A stretch of 64,000 nucleotides of DNA from Chitiniphilus eburneus. GTDB taxonomy: Bacteria; Pseudomonadota; Gammaproteobacteria; Burkholderiales; Chitinibacteraceae. Positions 48,758 to 59,102 of the stretch are shown here, piece by piece (within the stretch, counting starts at the first letter, position 1; every line of letters begins with the position of its first letter). The position numbers were made by a program, and so were the translations under genes. The notes below the pieces were generated by a model. The model was not told the origin of the DNA. It ran no database searches and was given only the letters and a program-made list of their open reading frames with translations. The DNA is taken from positions 248,001 to 312,000 of the forward strand of contig NZ_SUMF01000002.1 in NCBI RefSeq assembly GCF_005048205.1. The letters are read 5' to 3'.

Positions 48758-51700
48758 TCAGTTGAGGATTTCTTTCCAGTTCACCGGCACGATCATGCAA
48801 CGTGCTGACTGGGTATCGGTGCCGACTGGCGATCCCTTCGAGATGCAGGTCTTGGGCCGGTCCTTCGAGCCGTAGTCACGCCCGCCACCGTTATCATCGT
48901 TGACCCCTGCGGGACGCTGGTTGATCAGCGTGGTGGTTCCGCCTGGCAGGAACACGTCCTGCACGATGCCGACATTGGGCAGGGAGACCAGCTTGCCGCC
49001 GATGTTCTGGGCGCCGAAGCGGTTCTCGCTCTGGCCACCATTGGCAAAGTCGAGCGCCATCGTGGTGGTTTCGCCATTGATGGTGCATTCGTTGCTGGAG
49101 GTACTGGTGAGGTTGGTGATGTTGAAGACCACCGTGCCGCCGACGACGCGCGGGGCGCCCGCCATCCGGGCGTAATTCCCCTTCATCTTCATGAACCAGC
49201 CCTTGTCGGTGCTCCAGTCGATATTGCCCAGTTCGGTCTCGCCCGGGCAGTTCTCCAGGCGTACCAGGTTGCGGATGTCGCTCAAGCGGATCTGACTGTT
49301 GCCGGTCAGGTCTTCGTTGTAGGCATCGACGTCGGCCTGGGTGAAGTTGCCGTAGCAGCGTTCCAGCAAGGGATCGCTGGCGGTTACCGGTTCACCCTTG
49401 TCCCAGATCGCGTAGAACGCGTTCTTGTTGGATTCGCCGGCGCAGGTCAGCTCCGGATCGCAATCCTCGAAGAACTTGCCGGTACCGAAGAACACCAGCA
49501 GGTGGCCATCGCTGGTCACGACACCGTTGCTGCTTTCGACAAGGCCCTGGGTGGGATGGAATGCCACTTCAGGCCAGTTGGCGATCGGTTGCGCCACGCC
49601 ATTGGCATCGACCGCGGTATAGAGTGGCGCGCCATTGAATGCGACGGTCCAGTTCGCCGGGTTTTTGCTACGCAGGTCGAACTTCCACATATTGCCTTTC
49701 AGGTCGCCCGCGTAGACCACATCCACGGTTCCGTTGTTGTCCAGATCGGCAAAGGTGGGGGCCGAGAGGCCGTTGTAGTTGCCGCTGGCGACGGCATCGC
49801 CCACGCCGGTGTCGATCTTCACCATCCGGTTGGCCCAGGAGCCATTATTCGGCCCGCGTGCTTCCAGCAGGAAGAGCACGGCCTTGCCGGTGGTGCTGTT
49901 GTAGCCGTTGCCGGTAATCGCGCGCCACTTGCCGTCGTTGGTCTTGACCATGACGGCGGAGCCCGGCGAGTAGCCCATATCGGCGTCATCCACGCTAGAG
50001 AACTCCCAGAGGGCGAGGCTGGCGGCATTTGCTTCGGTGAACAGCGCCGGATCCGTGATGTTCAGGGCGAAGATGCCCTTGCCGCCAAATCCGGGGCTGC
50101 CGACCAGCATGGTTTTCCAGCTATCGCTGGCGCTGGTGAGCTGCACGTCCTGCACCGAGGTCTGGCCATTGACGTAGAACTGGTGCTGATAATTCTGTTC
50201 GGACAGCTTGGAGAGCTTGTTGAACAGGAACCCCGGCACATAAGCCAACACTTCCTTGCCGGCATTGGTGCCCGGCTTCAGGGTATCGACGTTGTAGCTG
50301 TCGTCGATGCCATGCAACGCACCATCGTTGGCGCCCACATAAACGACTTGCTTGCGCGTGGCATTGGCTTCCGCATACGCGCTGTAACCCGGTTCGTCCG
50401 GCCGGTAATCCGGCGACGGGCCGCCCATGATCGCCACCGGGCGCGAATCCAGGATGTCGCCGTAGTAGTTGCTCTGGCCACCCACCTGTTGCCGCTGACG
50501 GAAACCTGTCTTGCTTTCGTTGGTGTTGTCGCCGCGCAGATAGTTGATCAGGTTGGCGCTCAGGTTCTGCGGCGCGGTCGCTGTCTGGTACGACGCGGGC
50601 CGGAAGGCAACGCCGGAATTGCTGCCGTAGTGCCAGGACAGCATCACCCGGTTGTTGGGGGAGAGCAATTTGTCGCTGGCGCGCCACGCCAGTTCGCCGA
50701 AATCCATCCCGGAGTTGATATAGGCGGTCAGATCGCCTGACCAGCGTTCCTGGATGTAGTCCGCCTTGTACAGGCGTTGCGTATTCTGCCCGCTACCGCC
50801 GGCGCCGGCGCCGATCTGGGCATTGCGTGCGTTGGAATCCAGCGAGGCGAATGCCTTGGAAAGCTGTTCCTGCAACTTGAGTGGGTTGGTCACCAGGAAA
50901 TAGCTGTCCGGTGTCTGGTTGCCGTCCTTGTCCCAATTGGCCGGATCGGTACCGCCCCATTTGCCGACGTACCACAGCGGATCCTTCAGATCGACCAGGC
51001 TGCCGGCGCTGCTGGACGCCGTGAAGCGCCGGGTATCGAGCATGGGCAGGCCCCGGGTGGGGTTGGTTTTGGGATAGCCGGTGGCGGGTTTGTCCAGCCA
51101 GTAGCTGACGTCGCTGGCCACCCCGGCATCCGCCGTGAAGACGCATTGCGACGGCTCGCCGGTGACCTTGGGCGCGGTATCGCAATCGCGTACCACCAGA
51201 TAAGGCCCATCGGCCGTGGTGCCGGATACGGTGTAGCCCAAGTGCTGGATGATGCTGCCCGAGGCATAGGTGGAGGCGACCGTCACTTCGACCTGGTTAT
51301 CCGCCGTCAACTGGATGGTGTATTCACCGATGGCATCCATGTCGTGGTCGGCGCCGTATTCCACGTCTTCGTAGTTGATGCGGAACTTGTAGTACGGCCG
51401 GCCGCCATTGATGCTGGCGTCGTTGGGGAAGCCACCGCCGATGTTGACGATGTTGTCGATATAGAAATCGACGATCTGGTTGGTGGGCTGATAGCGACCC
51501 TTGGTGCCGTCGATGCCGTACTGGCCAACCGATTTGGCGAACGGCGTCAGCGTGACCGTGCGCCTATTGGCGCCCGTTCCCACCGGTACCTTGATGACGG
51601 GCAACGGCGATGCCAGTGCGACGGCGAAGGTGGATACGCGAAGCCGGTTGTTGGCGGAAATGAAAGCGTTGTTGCGGGCAAAGTCCGCAACCAGTGCGGA

Positions 51701-53329
51701 GGAATAGCTGCCCTTCTTGTTCGGCTCTTCGGGCAGGCCAAGAATGTTGTTGAAGTTGGACACGCTCTTGGAGGTGGGCGCGCCGTCCACATTGCCGGTG
51801 ACACCGCCCAGGATCGCGTTGCCGCTACCGCCGAACTCGGCCGTCCACAGCGTACTGCCCCGGCTGCTGTAATTGATGGTCTGGCCGCCGACCGAGCCGG
51901 TGAGGTTGTCGTTATCCCAGGAAGGATTGATGTCCGAAATCAGCGTGACATACGGTTTGGCGCAGATATCGTTGCCGCCGGAGGAGGTGGAGCGGTACGG
52001 ATTCAGCCAACTGGTTTCCTCGGGCACGCCGATGGCGGTGCCGGCGCTATCACCGGTAAAGGAACTGGTGGCTGAACCACCAGCGTAATAGCGCATGGTT
52101 TCTTCCAGCATTTCGCCGACCGGGTTGCCCCATGACAGGCAGTTGCCGTTTTCCAGTTCCTTGGACGCGAAGTTCCAGCCGCAATCGTAACTGCCGCCGC
52201 TGCCGAAGCCATGAATGCGCAATGCATCGAGCGCGGTGACGATCCCCTTGGCGGGCTTGAGTAGCACGCCATTGGCGGGATTGACCTCATCCGAGAAGGG
52301 ACTGATGTTCTTGCGCAGTACCCCGCCCGCCAGGTTCTTGCTGTAGCTGCCGGTCAGCAGGCCGAAACGCATGGCATCGCTGTCGCCATATTGCTGGAGC
52401 AGGCCGGTGGGTTTCCAGCTGGTGCCATATTGTTTGCAATTGGTTTCTTTCAGCGACGAGCTCTTGCACACCTGGACCTGAACGTTCCAGAACCCACCTT
52501 TGAGCGAATCGGTCAGCGTGGTGCGGTTTTCGGTGAAGGTGACCGTATCCTCGCCAGTGGCCGTGGTGAGGGTGGTTCCCGACACGGGCGCATTCTTGCT
52601 CACCCAGTTCCAGACCCGTTCGGCGCGATTGGGCAGGAAGCGCAGCAAGGGCAGATTGGCGATCCCGCCATTGGTACCGTTGGCCGTGGTATTGGCGAAC
52701 AAATGGCGTTTGTTGGTACCGGGCTGGCCCAGGGGGGTGTAGTCGGTGATCAGGTAACCATCCACCGCCTGGCTGGTGTATTCCTTGCCCCAGCTATGCG
52801 CATCCTGTGGAATATAGGCGCGGCGCAGGACCGTTTCGGTCGCGGTATCGGTGGAACGGGTGCCGCCGTAGAGCACTTTGCGCAACGCATCCATGCGCGA
52901 GGTGGTCAGGTAATTGAGAAAGTCGCCGCTCCATTTGGACGAGCATTTCTTGGTGGCGGTTTTCTCGCTGGGTTCGAAGCGGTGATTGGTCGCGCTGTAG
53001 GTGTAGCAGGTATAGGAATCGAAATAGCCGTAATAATCGATATAGAAATTGCCTTCCTTCGCGCCTTCCGAAGCATTCAGCAGTTTCCAGCCGCGATATC
53101 CGACATCGTAGACGCCGGTTTCCATCAGGTCGGACGCGTCGTTATAGGCTTCGTACCACAGCTTGTGGTCGCGACCCAGAACCAGCATGTTCAGTGGCGC
53201 GGACGTATTCTGGATCGCCAGTGGGCGAAATGGATCCAGATTGCTTTGCGCCATCTTGCCGGCGAGGACCGCGGGTGAGTGACCCAGCAGGGCGATGAGG
53301 GCGATGGCCCAAAGCGTGTTCTTTTTCAT
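48758..53329 (-). CDS. pilY1: PilY1-type pilus tip adhesin / assembly protein
   Basis: A 1523-residue exported protein. Signal peptide MKKNTLWAIALIALLGHSPA is cleaved near VLA-GK. The C-terminal half is the PilY1 beta-propeller, with the calcium-binding segment DLDNNGTVDVVYAGD near residue 1195 and repeated blades such as QVVYVGANDGALHGID. PilY1 caps the pilus, promotes assembly and mediates adhesion; Ca2+ controls retraction. The N-terminal part (about 1-600) is rich in Tyr, Asn and Gly and is the variable region. No von Willebrand A MIDAS motif was recognised. Lies between pilX and pilE. Confidence 0.94.
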   Translation of the reverse strand: MKKNTLWAIALIALLGHSPAVLAGKMAQSNLDPFRPLAIQNTSAPLNMLVLGRDHKLWYEAYNDASDLMETGVYDVGYRGWKLLNASEGAKEGNFYIDYYGYFDSYTCYTYSATNHRFEPSEKTATKKCSSKWSGDFLNYLTTSRMDALRKVLYGGTRSTDTATETVLRRAYIPQDAHSWGKEYTSQAVDGYLITDYTPLGQPGTNKRHLFANTTANGTNGGIANLPLLRFLPNRAERVWNWVSKNAPVSGTTLTTATGEDTVTFTENRTTLTDSLKGGFWNVQVQVCKSSSLKETNCKQYGTSWKPTGLLQQYGDSDAMRFGLLTGSYSKNLAGGVLRKNISPFSDEVNPANGVLLKPAKGIVTALDALRIHGFGSGGSYDCGWNFASKELENGNCLSWGNPVGEMLEETMRYYAGGSATSSFTGDSAGTAIGVPEETSWLNPYRSTSSGGNDICAKPYVTLISDINPSWDNDNLTGSVGGQTINYSSRGSTLWTAEFGGSGNAILGGVTGNVDGAPTSKSVSNFNNILGLPEEPNKKGSYSSALVADFARNNAFISANNRLRVSTFAVALASPLPVIKVPVGTGANRRTVTLTPFAKSVGQYGIDGTKGRYQPTNQIVDFYIDNIVNIGGGFPNDASINGGRPYYKFRINYEDVEYGADHDMDAIGEYTIQLTADNQVEVTVASTYASGSIIQHLGYTVSGTTADGPYLVVRDCDTAPKVTGEPSQCVFTADAGVASDVSYWLDKPATGYPKTNPTRGLPMLDTRRFTASSSAGSLVDLKDPLWYVGKWGGTDPANWDKDGNQTPDSYFLVTNPLKLQEQLSKAFASLDSNARNAQIGAGAGGSGQNTQRLYKADYIQERWSGDLTAYINSGMDFGELAWRASDKLLSPNNRVMLSWHYGSNSGVAFRPASYQTATAPQNLSANLINYLRGDNTNESKTGFRQRQQVGGQSNYYGDILDSRPVAIMGGPSPDYRPDEPGYSAYAEANATRKQVVYVGANDGALHGIDDSYNVDTLKPGTNAGKEVLAYVPGFLFNKLSKLSEQNYQHQFYVNGQTSVQDVQLTSASDSWKTMLVGSPGFGGKGIFALNITDPALFTEANAASLALWEFSSVDDADMGYSPGSAVMVKTNDGKWRAITGNGYNSTTGKAVLFLLEARGPNNGSWANRMVKIDTGVGDAVASGNYNGLSAPTFADLDNNGTVDVVYAGDLKGNMWKFDLRSKNPANWTVAFNGAPLYTAVDANGVAQPIANWPEVAFHPTQGLVESSNGVVTSDGHLLVFFGTGKFFEDCDPELTCAGESNKNAFYAIWDKGEPVTASDPLLERCYGNFTQADVDAYNEDLTGNSQIRLSDIRNLVRLENCPGETELGNIDWSTDKGWFMKMKGNYARMAGAPRVVGGTVVFNITNLTSTSSNECTINGETTTMALDFANGGQSENRFGAQNIGGKLVSLPNVGIVQDVFLPGGTTTLINQRPAGVNDDNGGGRDYGSKDRPKTCISKGSPVGTDTQSARCMIVPVNWKEILN

Positions 53330-53340
53330 GGTTTCAACCC

Positions 53341-53826
53341 TTATCGCATGCAGCGTTTGACGACTGCATCCAGGACGACAACGCTATTGCTGTTGCCACC
53401 TCTGCCCAACGATTTGACGCCGTAGTAATTGCAGCCCTCTTCCGCTGCGGCGACGTTTTCGTTGCGCACCACGTATCTCGGTTTTGAGTAGGTGCCGGTG
53501 ATATCGCCGGTCACCTCGATCGAATTGCTGTTCGTCCAGTGATCGGGGTCATTGAAAGCCGCGTAGGCGTCCGCGCTGAGATTCCTGGAAACCGGATTGG
53601 CCACTTTACCCGCGACGTACAGCTCGGAAAGCAGTTTGGCCTGCGATTCGCGCAAGCCGAATTCCGCGGATTGCACGGCCATGCTGCGATTGCGGTTGTT
53701 GCCGGCTACGCGTTCATAAACGGTGGCGGAACGCACCGCGTAGACCACCACGACGGTAAGCACCAGCATGAAGATGATGCTGGTGATCAGGATAAAACCC
53801 GCATCGGTTCTGGTTTGCCGTTTCAT
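53341..53826 (-). CDS. pilX: Minor pilin PilX
   Basis: A 161-residue pilin-like protein. MKRQTRTDAGFILITSIIFM has a prepilin peptidase site after Gly10 with Phe at +1; position +5 is Thr instead of Glu, as in other PilX/GspK-type subunits. The hydrophobic helix is followed by a globular part with two cysteines (EEGCNYYG and VKRCMR). 11 bp before pilY1. Confidence 0.88.
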   Translation of the reverse strand: MKRQTRTDAGFILITSIIFMLVLTVVVVYAVRSATVYERVAGNNRNRSMAVQSAEFGLRESQAKLLSELYVAGKVANPVSRNLSADAYAAFNDPDHWTNSNSIEVTGDITGTYSKPRYVVRNENVAAAEEGCNYYGVKSLGRGGNSNSVVVLDAVVKRCMR

Positions 53827-53838
53827 AACATGGGCCTC

Positions 53839-54618
53839 TCACGACGGCAGATTGGAGGCAAGATTGCGTAACTGGAATGTCGAGGTGAAATTCCGGTATA
53901 TCCGGCGATCGGTCGCGGTGACCGTGTTTCCGGCGCAATCCTGATAGCTCATCGGTTCGGGGGTCAGGTTGGTGCCGCTGCCGGCATCCGAAACGATGAC
54001 CACGCACATCCGGATCGCCAGTACGTCATCCCAATTGGTGGGGGTGGCGATGTACTGGGTGATGATCCGCCCGTTGTCCTTCAGCCCTTGTTTGTTGGTA
54101 CCGTCATAGACACCGAAGCGCAGGCTGTAGTCGAGAACATTGCCGACCAGCACGGTGTCGTTGCACTTCAGTTGCTCGCCATCGAGTTTCAACGCGAAGG
54201 TATGTCGCTGGTTGTCGGTGAGGAACGGGGCGTCACTGGCATCGCAGCCGATGATGTTGCCCTGAGTGGCAACCGCTGATGCGCTGTCCGTGTTTTCCCC
54301 ATAGAACCGGATGGACAGCGTACCGTTGTTCGCGGTGATCACCTGCCCGGCGGCAAAGGGCGATGTGGCCGGGAAGCTGGTCTTGAAGTCGGCGCCCGCC
54401 TTGGCCAACGGGCGGTATCCGGCCTGGGACAGCACGCGCTTGAAGATATCCAGTACGTAGTGGCCATCGTCGGAAACCCGGCTTTGCGCGGCCTGAATCC
54501 GGAAGGTCTGGCGCGTCTGCACGTAGACATTGGCAATGGCGAGGGCCAGCAACAGGGCGAGGGCCAGGCCCACCATCAATTCGACGATGGTAAAGCCGTG
54601 GTGGAGGCGGCGGCTCAT
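53839..54618 (-). CDS. pilW: Minor pilin PilW
   Basis: A 259-residue prepilin: MSRRLHHGFTIVELMVGLAL with the cleavage site after Gly8 and Glu at +5. C-terminal globular domain with several cysteines. The ATG at 54618 overlaps the pilV stop (ATGA). Part of the PilVWX priming complex with PilY1. Confidence 0.9.
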   Translation of the reverse strand: MSRRLHHGFTIVELMVGLALALLLALAIANVYVQTRQTFRIQAAQSRVSDDGHYVLDIFKRVLSQAGYRPLAKAGADFKTSFPATSPFAAGQVITANNGTLSIRFYGENTDSASAVATQGNIIGCDASDAPFLTDNQRHTFALKLDGEQLKCNDTVLVGNVLDYSLRFGVYDGTNKQGLKDNGRIITQYIATPTNWDDVLAIRMCVVIVSDAGSGTNLTPEPMSYQDCAGNTVTATDRRIYRNFTSTFQLRNLASNLPS

Positions 54619-55364
54619 GGCGAGGCTCCGGAAGCAGGTGCGGAAGCCGGAACCGCCAGATGGGCCAGGTTGTCTCCCAGCGGGGTGCTGAACACTTGCA
54701 GCGGCGCGCCGGCAACCCGTTTGCCGCTTTGGTCCAGATCCTGCCACCACAGTTTGATGACCAGGGGTGCCGTGGCGTATTTGGCGTTGCCGGGGGCGAG
54801 ACAGCCGGTCTTCGCCTCGTATTCCGAATCGCTGCTGTCGTAGATCGGGCCGCCATGATCGGTGGCATCGGGTACATCCACACCATTGGTGATGTCGTTG
54901 TCGCGGCAGATGATGCCGCCGCCCCGATTCGCAGTGCCCGGGGCACCTACCGGCAGCGATACGTCAACCAGCCTGATCCAGGCGGCCAGTTCGGTGGCGG
55001 CCAGTGCATTGCCTGGGTGACCGTCGCTGGGGGGAGTACAGACCACGCCGCTGGCGCTGTTGCCGCAGACGAAGGCGGGATAATCCGGCGGCAGGGCGCT
55101 GCGTGCCATCGAGGCTTCGCTGGCCACCTTGACCTGGATGCTGCCGGATAGCTCGGGGGTGCGGTTGGCGCGGACCCGCTCGGAAAGATCGTTGGCCAGA
55201 TCGGATGCGATGGAGCGCATATAGGAACTCTGGCTGTTTTTCAGTGAGTACACCTGCAGGCCCGCCAGGCCCAGGATGCCCAGCGCCAGCACGATCAAGG
55301 CCACCAGCACCTCGATCATGATGACGCCGTGCTGAGCCGGGGAGGAAGTCAGTCGGCGGCGCAT
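54615..55364 (-). CDS. pilV: Minor pilin PilV
   Basis: A 249-residue prepilin. The leader MRRRLTSSPAQHG is followed by VIMIEVLVALIVLALGILGL, with Glu at +5, and TPELSGSIQVKVASE begins the globular part. Overlaps fimT by 16 bases and pilW by 4, so the genes are translationally coupled. Confidence 0.9.
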   Translation of the reverse strand: MRRRLTSSPAQHGVIMIEVLVALIVLALGILGLAGLQVYSLKNSQSSYMRSIASDLANDLSERVRANRTPELSGSIQVKVASEASMARSALPPDYPAFVCGNSASGVVCTPPSDGHPGNALAATELAAWIRLVDVSLPVGAPGTANRGGGIICRDNDITNGVDVPDATDHGGPIYDSSDSEYEAKTGCLAPGNAKYATAPLVIKLWWQDLDQSGKRVAGAPLQVFSTPLGDNLAHLAVPASAPASGASP

Positions 55365-55849
55365 GTGTCACCCAACAGGCGGGAAACCCGGCCGGAGCGT
55401 TCCACCACCACTTCGCGGGCTTGCACGCCGGCGATACAGAAGGTGAAGGTGGCGGCCTGGTTGCTGGCATTGGTGAACGAGCGGAAGGTCAGCTTGTTCT
55501 GGGTGGTGCCGGTAACGTCGAGCGCATCGATGTTTTCCACCGGCGTGCCGATCCGCAACGGCTGGGTTTCGCCAGGAACGATCACGATCCAGCCATCCTT
55601 CCAGGCACGGCTCGAATCGCATTCAGGCGAGCTGGCGGAGGTATCCGCCGCGCAGACATCGACGCTTCTGTTCCGCTTGATGGCCTCGGTACGCGCCAGC
55701 ATCAGGTGCGTGAGCAGTTCCTCGGAAGCGGAGGACAGCCGGCTGTTGCGAACCAGAGATTGATAGCTGGGCGCGGCAATGCCCAGCACGATTCCGATGA
55801 TGGCGATGACGACCATCACCTCGATCAGTGTGAAGCCCCCTTGACGCAT
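55349..55849 (-). CDS. fimT: Minor pilin FimT/FimU (GspH family)
   Basis: A 166-residue prepilin: MRQGGFTLIEVMVVIAIIGI with cleavage after Gly5 and Glu at +5. SRLSSASEELLTHLMLARTE is the GspH/FimT helix. FimT homologues can bind DNA during natural transformation; whether this one does is unknown. First gene of the cluster. Confidence 0.9.
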   Translation of the reverse strand: MRQGGFTLIEVMVVIAIIGIVLGIAAPSYQSLVRNSRLSSASEELLTHLMLARTEAIKRNRSVDVCAADTSASSPECDSSRAWKDGWIVIVPGETQPLRIGTPVENIDALDVTGTTQNKLTFRSFTNASNQAATFTFCIAGVQAREVVVERSGRVSRLLGDTCAAD

Positions 55850-55972
55850 GATGCCACTCCCCGAGCTAAATGCCGTTTATCAGTATGCTCTAATGATAAC
55901 AGCAGTGACGCACCAGCTTGGCAAGCGTCCCTGACAGGCGTGCGGGGATTGGATGTCGAATGGTCGGGGGCA

Positions 55973-56001
55973 TCAAAACATGCCTGACAGCCTTGTTTTG
56001 A
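55973..56001. repeat. Inverted repeat between fimT and hemL
   Basis: tcaaaaca (55973-55980) and tgttttga (55994-56001), 8 bp perfect with a 13-base loop, 30-58 bases after the hemL stop. May be a weak terminator of hemL or an operator for the pil cluster. A CCTGACAG motif also occurs twice, near 55930 and 55983. Confidence 0.4.
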
Positions 56002-56030
56002 CTAGTGGAAAACTCTGTATCTGCAAATAC

Positions 56031-57323
56031 TTATTGCATTTTTTGCTGGATCTGGTTGAACGCGCGACGGGCTGCGACGAACGTGGTTTCCAGTTCGGCC
56101 GAACCATGGCATGCGGAGACGAAACCTGCTTCGAATGCCGAGGGTGCAAGGTAGATACCCTGCTCCAGCATGGCATGAAAGAATAAATTGAAGTTATCAC
56201 GGTCGCTGGTCATGACCTCGGCGAACCCGGTAGGAATGGCCTTGCTGAAATAAATGCCAAACATGCCGCCTATCGATTGGGTGCAGAAGCTAACACTTTG
56301 TTTTGCTGCTTCCTTCCTCAGACCTTCGACCAGATTCGCTGTTTGCTGTTCCAGGTTTTCGAAAAAGCCCGGACCGTCGATTTCCTGCAAGGTGGCGATA
56401 CCGGCGGCGACAGCCACTGGGTTTCCCGAAAGCGTTCCAGCCTGATAGACCGGTCCCAGCGGTGCCAGCTTGGCCATGACATCGGCCCGGCCGCCAAACG
56501 CCGCCAATGGCATGCCGCCGCCCACCACCTTGCCCAGGCAGGTCAGATCGGGGGAGACGCCATGCAATCCCTGCGCGCATTGCGGCCCAACCCGAAAACC
56601 CGTCATTACTTCGTCGTAGATCAGCAGCGCGCCATGGGCTTCGGTCAAGGTGCGCATCGCGGTGATGAACGCCGGGCTGGGCTGGATCAGATTCATATTG
56701 CCCGCGATGGGCTCGACGATGATTGCGGCAATCTGGTCGCCTTGTTCATGGAACACCGTTTCCAGTGCCGCGACGTCGTTGTAGGGCAGGACGATGGTGT
56801 CCGCCGCGACCGCCGCGGGCACGCCGGCGGACGAAGGGTTGCCGAACGTCAGCAGGCCGGATCCTGCCTTGACCAGCAGCGAATCGGCATGGCCGTGATA
56901 GCAGCCCTCGAATTTCACCAGTTTGTCACGACCGGTATGGCCGCGCGCGAGCCGAATGGCGCTCATTGTGGCTTCGGTGCCGCTGGAAACCAGCCGCACC
57001 TGCTGCATGCTGGGGACGCGTTCACACAGCAAATCCGCCAGATCGACCTCGGCGGCCGTCGGTGCCCCGAACGAAAGGCCGTTGCGCGCCGCGCGCATTA
57101 CGGCCTCCAGTACCGCCGGGTGGGCATGTCCGAGGATCAGCGGCCCCCACGAACCCACGTAGTCGATATAGCGCTGGCCATCGACGTCCCACACATATGC
57201 GCCTTCACCCCGGGCGAAAAAGCGCGGCGTGCCGCCTACGGAGCCAAACGCGCGGACGGGGGAGTTCACGCCGCCCGGAATGTGGTGGCGCGCGCGGGCG
57301 AACAGGGCGTTGTTGTGACTCAT
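56031..57323 (-). CDS. hemL: Glutamate-1-semialdehyde 2,1-aminomutase
   Basis: A 430-residue PLP enzyme that makes 5-aminolevulinate, the first committed heme precursor in the C5 pathway. [19 protein letters not shown] and [18 protein letters not shown] (PLP lysine) are intact, and [15 protein letters not shown] is the family start. Its ATG overlaps the CYTH gene stop by 4 bp. Product supplies porphobilinogen used by hemC. Confidence 0.97.
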   Translation of the reverse strand: MSHNNALFARARHHIPGGVNSPVRAFGSVGGTPRFFARGEGAYVWDVDGQRYIDYVGSWGPLILGHAHPAVLEAVMRAARNGLSFGAPTAAEVDLADLLCERVPSMQQVRLVSSGTEATMSAIRLARGHTGRDKLVKFEGCYHGHADSLLVKAGSGLLTFGNPSSAGVPAAVAADTIVLPYNDVAALETVFHEQGDQIAAIIVEPIAGNMNLIQPSPAFITAMRTLTEAHGALLIYDEVMTGFRVGPQCAQGLHGVSPDLTCLGKVVGGGMPLAAFGGRADVMAKLAPLGPVYQAGTLSGNPVAVAAGIATLQEIDGPGFFENLEQQTANLVEGLRKEAAKQSVSFCTQSIGGMFGIYFSKAIPTGFAEVMTSDRDNFNLFFHAMLEQGIYLAPSAFEAGFVSACHGSAELETTFVAARRAFNQIQQKMQ

Positions 57324-57799
57324 CGGGGCGACTCCGTGTTCCAGCGGCTAAAAGGGTGCTGGGAAAGATTGCTGTTGAAATAGCGGGTGTCGTGCGACAC
57401 CTCGTCACCCAGCCAGTCCGGTTGGGAGAACGCCGCATTGACACTGGGAAGTTCGATCTCGGCGACCACCAGACCGCTGTTGTCGCCATGGAATTCATCG
57501 ATTTCCCACACATAAGGCACGATTTCGACGAGATGGCGGGTTTTGTCCAGTACCCGGGGGCAAAGCCGGAGCAAGGCCTCGGCATCCGCCTGGGGAATCG
57601 GATACTCGAATTCGGCACGTGCAATGCCGTCGTTACGGCCTTTGATGGTGAGGAAGCCCTGGGTGCCCTTGAGGCGTACCCGCACTGTTCTGTCGGGCTC
57701 GGTACACAGATAACCCTGCGCGATGCGGGTGGAACGGCTGACCTTGGCACGCCAACCGTCATGGGCCAGCAGGAATTTGCGTTCGATCTCGATACCCAT
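57320..57799 (-). CDS. CYTH domain protein
   Basis: A 159-residue single-domain protein. [11 protein letters not shown] is the ExExK signature of the CYTH (triphosphate tunnel metalloenzyme) fold; [22 protein letters not shown] and EIELPS line the tunnel. Such proteins hydrolyse triphosphates; the substrate here is unknown. Start at 57799 chosen because the signature must begin the protein. Overlaps hemL. Confidence 0.88.
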   Translation of the reverse strand: MGIEIERKFLLAHDGWRAKVSRSTRIAQGYLCTEPDRTVRVRLKGTQGFLTIKGRNDGIARAEFEYPIPQADAEALLRLCPRVLDKTRHLVEIVPYVWEIDEFHGDNSGLVVAEIELPSVNAAFSQPDWLGDEVSHDTRYFNSNLSQHPFSRWNTESPR

Positions 57800-57807
57800 G
57801 GGGATAC

Positions 57808-58230
57808 TCAGAAGGGTTTGACGATGGCGAGGATCACCACGGCGAACAGGATCAGCACCGGGAACTCGTTGAACCAGCGATACCAGACATGGTTGTGCTT
57901 CGCTTTGCCGCGTACGAATCCCAGGTAAAGCCGCCAGCACCAGCCGTGATAGAGCACCAGCGTGGCCACCAGCGTCAGCTTGGCATGCATCCAGTACCAG
58001 CCGGGACCGGCGTAGAAACCGTAGAACGACCAGGTCAGCACACCGAATCCGAGCGCCAGCACGGCCAGCGCCGTCATGAAGCGCAGCAGCTTGCGCTCCA
58101 TCAGCAGCAACCGTGCGGCAGTGGCTTCATCCTGCACCTGCGCGTGGTTCACGAACAGGCGCGGCAGATAGAACAGGCCCGCGAACCAGCAGGTAACGAA
58201 GATCAGGTGGAACGATTTGGCCCAGAGCAC
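57808..58230 (-). CDS. hemJ: Protoporphyrinogen oxidase HemJ
   Basis: A 140-residue membrane protein with four helices. It starts at GTG 58230: LWAKSFHLIFVTCWFAGLFY followed by LPRLFVNHA, the HemJ signature with its conserved histidine. HemJ oxidises protoporphyrinogen IX to protoporphyrin IX. The upstream frame is arginine/proline-rich and lies in the M48 gene DNA, so it was not used. Forms a unit with the CYTH gene (8 bp) and hemL. Confidence 0.88.
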   Translation of the reverse strand: MLWAKSFHLIFVTCWFAGLFYLPRLFVNHAQVQDEATAARLLLMERKLLRFMTALAVLALGFGVLTWSFYGFYAGPGWYWMHAKLTLVATLVLYHGWCWRLYLGFVRGKAKHNHVWYRWFNEFPVLILFAVVILAIVKPF

Positions 58231-58237
58231 GGGGCGC

Positions 58238-59080
58238 TCACTTTTTCTTGGGTTTGGGGGCGGGGTTGCGTGCCAGCGCGGCCTGGTAAAGCGGCTCGAC
58301 GGTCGGGATGCGCGCCTGCAGATCGGCAATACGCGTCTGGTTCGACGGGTGGGTGGAGAGGAACTGCGGCGGTGCGCCGGTACTGGCCGCGGCCATTTTC
58401 TGCCACAGGGTGACCGCTGCCTGCGGGTTATAGCCAGCGCGCGCGGCGAGCTCCAGGCCGATGGTGTCGGCTTCGGACTCATGCTCGCGGCTGTTCGGCA
58501 GCGAATAGGCGACCTCGGTCAACTGGTCGGCCATGCCCAGGTAATCGTCGTACTTGCCGCCGGTGAAAATCGACAGCCCCTGCAAGGCCAACTGCTTGGT
58601 ATAAGCCTGGCTCATCCGCTCGCGCGCATGTTCGCGCAGCGCATGCGCGATTTCGTGGCCCATGATCTGGGCGATTTCGTCATCGGTCAGCTTGAGCTTA
58701 TCGATGATGCCCGAGTAGAACATGATCTTGCCGCCGGCCATGCAGTAGGCGTTGAGCTGGTCGCTTTTCTCGACGTTGACTTCCCAGTTCCAGCGCGTGG
58801 CATCCGGGCGGTAAACGGCGGTCTGCGGAATGATGCGATCGGCGATGACGCGTACGCGCGACACCATCTTCTGATCGGTATTGAGCGTCCCCTTGGCGCG
58901 GGCCTTGGCCAGCGCTTCCTGGTAGGACTGGACGGACATGTCCACAACCTGTTGTTCGGACAGCAGCGAACTCATGGTCTGCTTCCGGTTCACGCCGGCG
59001 GCGCCGGCGCTGGTGGTGTTCACCTGCTGGCATCCCGCCACGACCAGGGCCACCGCAGTGGCAATCAACAGTTTTTTCAT
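58238..59080 (-). CDS. M48-family metalloprotease, lipoprotein
   Basis: A 280-residue protein. Lipoprotein signal MKKLLIATAVALVVAGC puts the lipidated Cys at 17. HEIAH (142-146) is the zinc motif and Glu203 in SREHESEAD is a likely third ligand; GLELAARAGYNPQAAVTLW follows as in LoiP/YcaL-type proteases. Probably a periplasmic quality-control protease. 8 bp before hemJ. Confidence 0.92.
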   Translation of the reverse strand: MKKLLIATAVALVVAGCQQVNTTSAGAAGVNRKQTMSSLLSEQQVVDMSVQSYQEALAKARAKGTLNTDQKMVSRVRVIADRIIPQTAVYRPDATRWNWEVNVEKSDQLNAYCMAGGKIMFYSGIIDKLKLTDDEIAQIMGHEIAHALREHARERMSQAYTKQLALQGLSIFTGGKYDDYLGMADQLTEVAYSLPNSREHESEADTIGLELAARAGYNPQAAVTLWQKMAAASTGAPPQFLSTHPSNQTRIADLQARIPTVEPLYQAALARNPAPKPKKK

Positions 59081-59102
59081 CGTGGTACTCCCGATGGTCC
59101 GA

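Noticed and set aside
54903-55470. Alternative frames across the pilV/fimT overlap suggesting a frameshift.
   Set aside because: Both fimT and pilV have complete pilin leaders and stops; the 16-base overlap is normal coupling, not a frameshift.
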